From Flexivirga caeni (lineage in GTDB: Bacteria > Actinomycetota > Actinomycetes > Actinomycetales > Dermatophilaceae), in NCBI RefSeq assembly GCF_003724155.1, contig NZ_RJJQ01000002.1, positions 62,001 to 126,000 on the forward strand: a stretch of 64,000 nucleotides of DNA, written 5' to 3'. The notes beneath the pieces were generated by a model that saw nothing but the letters and a program-made list of their open reading frames with translations, was not told the origin of the DNA and did not search any database. The position numbers and the translations under genes were made by a program. Below, in pieces: positions 63,163 through 64,000 of the stretch (its first letter is position 1; each line of letters starts with the position of its first letter).

Positions 63163-63702
63163 CTATTTCGCCTGGTACATCGCGGTGATCACCCCGCGGG
63201 CGAGCAAATTGCCGCCCGTGGTGAACGCGGCGACAGCTGGGCTCGCTGAGTCGTCGAGACCGAGGTCAGCGCCCACCGCGTGCACCGCGAACATGTAGCG
63301 ATGGGGACGGTCGCCGGCGGGCGGCGCGGCACCGCCATACGCCTTGTTGCCGAAGTCGTTGCGCACATGGAAGGCGCCCGACGGCAGGTCAGTGCCCGAG
63401 CCCGCCCCTGCGGGAAGGGACGTCACGTCAGCCGGTATGCCGAGCAGCAGCCAGTGCCAGAAACCGGACGGCGTGGGTGCGTCCGGGTCGAAACACGTCA
63501 CGACATACCCGGTCGTGCCCTCCGGGGCACCGCTCCAGGACAGTTGCGGTGATGTGTTGCCGCCGCTGAATCCCCAGTCGTCGAAGACCTGTTCGTCCGG
63601 CAACGGGTCGCCGTCGGCGAACGACTCACTGGTGACAGTCAGGGCCGCAGTCCGCGGCAACAGCGAATAGGGGTCAGGTGCTTCGGGGCGTTCCAGATCC
63701 AT
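63163..63702 (-). CDS. YbhB/YbcL (Raf kinase inhibitor-like, PEBP) protein
   Basis: 179 residues. LTVTSESFADGDPLPDEQ, DPDAPTPSGFWHWLLLGIP and the GNKAYGGAAPPAGDRPHRYMF ligand site define the family. Ligand-binding protein of unclear role. The ATG at 63702 lies next to the end of the LLM oxidoreductase gene. Confidence 0.92.
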   Translation of the reverse strand: MDLERPEAPDPYSLLPRTAALTVTSESFADGDPLPDEQVFDDWGFSGGNTSPQLSWSGAPEGTTGYVVTCFDPDAPTPSGFWHWLLLGIPADVTSLPAGAGSGTDLPSGAFHVRNDFGNKAYGGAAPPAGDRPHRYMFAVHAVGADLGLDDSASPAVAAFTTGGNLLARGVITAMYQAK

Positions 63703-63720
63703 GACGCCACGCTACTCGCG

Positions 63721-64000
63721 TCACGCGCGGGCCGCCGCCATGATCAGCCGGTATGACGCCCGTCGCTCTGCCGCGTCGTGGACCATCGTGGTGATCATCA
63801 GTTCGTCGGCGCCACTCGCTGTGGCTCGCGCGGTAATGCCGGCATACACCTCGGGGCCGGTGCCGGACGTGACGAACCTTCCGAGGCGTTCGACCAGACC
63901 GTGCTCCTCGGGAGTCCATTCGTGAGCCAGCGCTTCCTCCGGGGAAGGAAGCGGTCCCGGCCGGTTCTGCCGGAGCCGCACAGTGGACAGGGACGCCGCC
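63721..64000 (-). CDS. LLM-class flavin-dependent oxidoreductase (3' part, cut by window end)
   Basis: The last 93 or so residues are visible; the frame remains open to base 64000. LSTVRLRQNRPGPLPSPEEA and TGADELMITTMVHD are typical of luciferase-like monooxygenases near their C-terminus. An apparent GTG start at 63981 lies within the protein and is not the true start. Confidence 0.85.
   Translation of the reverse strand, partial: AASLSTVRLRQNRPGPLPSPEEALAHEWTPEEHGLVERLGRFVTSGTGPEVYAGITARATASGADELMITTMVHDAAERRASYRLIMAAARA

Overview
The window is about 64 kb of high-G+C DNA from an actinobacterium. WhiA, RbpA, SufR, OpcA, an InhA-type FabI and the uvrC-rapZ-yvcK-whiA and gap-pgk-tpi-secG gene orders all point there. 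The overall gene order looks like Micrococcales and most reminds me of Dermacoccaceae, but that family call is inference. Genes are packed tightly, many with 4-bp ATGA or GTGA overlaps. I see no tRNA, rRNA or CRISPR array.

Layout. (1) 1-11.4 kb, plus strand: 3' end of uvrA, a Tat-exported Rieske lipoprotein, uvrC-rapZ-yvcK-whiA, then gapA-pgk-tpiA-secG-rbpA. (2) 11.4-14.9 kb: an ArsR/AHSA1/PhnB-like operon with two palindromic operators, a free-standing PheS-like ligase with an FDX-ACB domain, and a frameshifted RDD membrane protein. (3) 14.9-24.3 kb: a minus-strand pentose phosphate operon (tkt-tal-pgi-zwf-opcA-pgl) divergent from ctaB. (4) 24.4-28.1 kb: a methyltransferase, ctaA and an ABC exporter pair. 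(5) 28.1-34.8 kb: a complete SUF operon (sufR-B-D-ferredoxin-C-S-U-T). (6) 34.9-43.7 kb: zinc metallopeptidase, ABC-F protein with a hairpin leader, ABC exporter, SURF1/moaA, two small proteins, fabG-fabI. (7) 43.8-56.3 kb: a storage-polymer region with a cyanophycin-synthetase-like Mur ligase fused to TPRs, a toxin-antitoxin island between repeats, then the overlapping minus-strand run glgC-serB-cphB-cphA-nucleotidyltransferase and divergent glgA. (8) 56.3-64 kb: an intact IS5-type element inserted in a dispersed repeat, ABC ATPase, TSUP carrier, SpoU methyltransferase, a vapBC pair, a coiled-coil membrane protein, a PEBP protein and the 3' end of an LLM flavin oxidoreductase.

How it fits together. 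Regions 1 and 3 carry central carbon flux and its control, with RapZ/YvcK-type regulators, glycolysis and an NADPH-generating branch with its G6PDH assembly factor. ctaA, ctaB and surf1 serve haem A and cytochrome oxidase, and the SUF operon supplies Fe-S clusters to enzymes such as MoaA. Region 7 puts glycogen precursor synthesis (glgC, glgA) next to nitrogen storage as cyanophycin (cphA, cphB).

Most unusual signals. The octamer GTATGNCG (reverse CGNCATAC) occurs roughly 105 times by hand count, against about 7 expected from base composition. A cyanophycin-synthetase paralogue has lost its ATP-grasp domain and gained TPRs. Two families of hairpin-forming dispersed repeats are present, one of which flanks the toxin-antitoxin island. 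A perfect 17-bp inverted repeat lies in the ABC-F leader.
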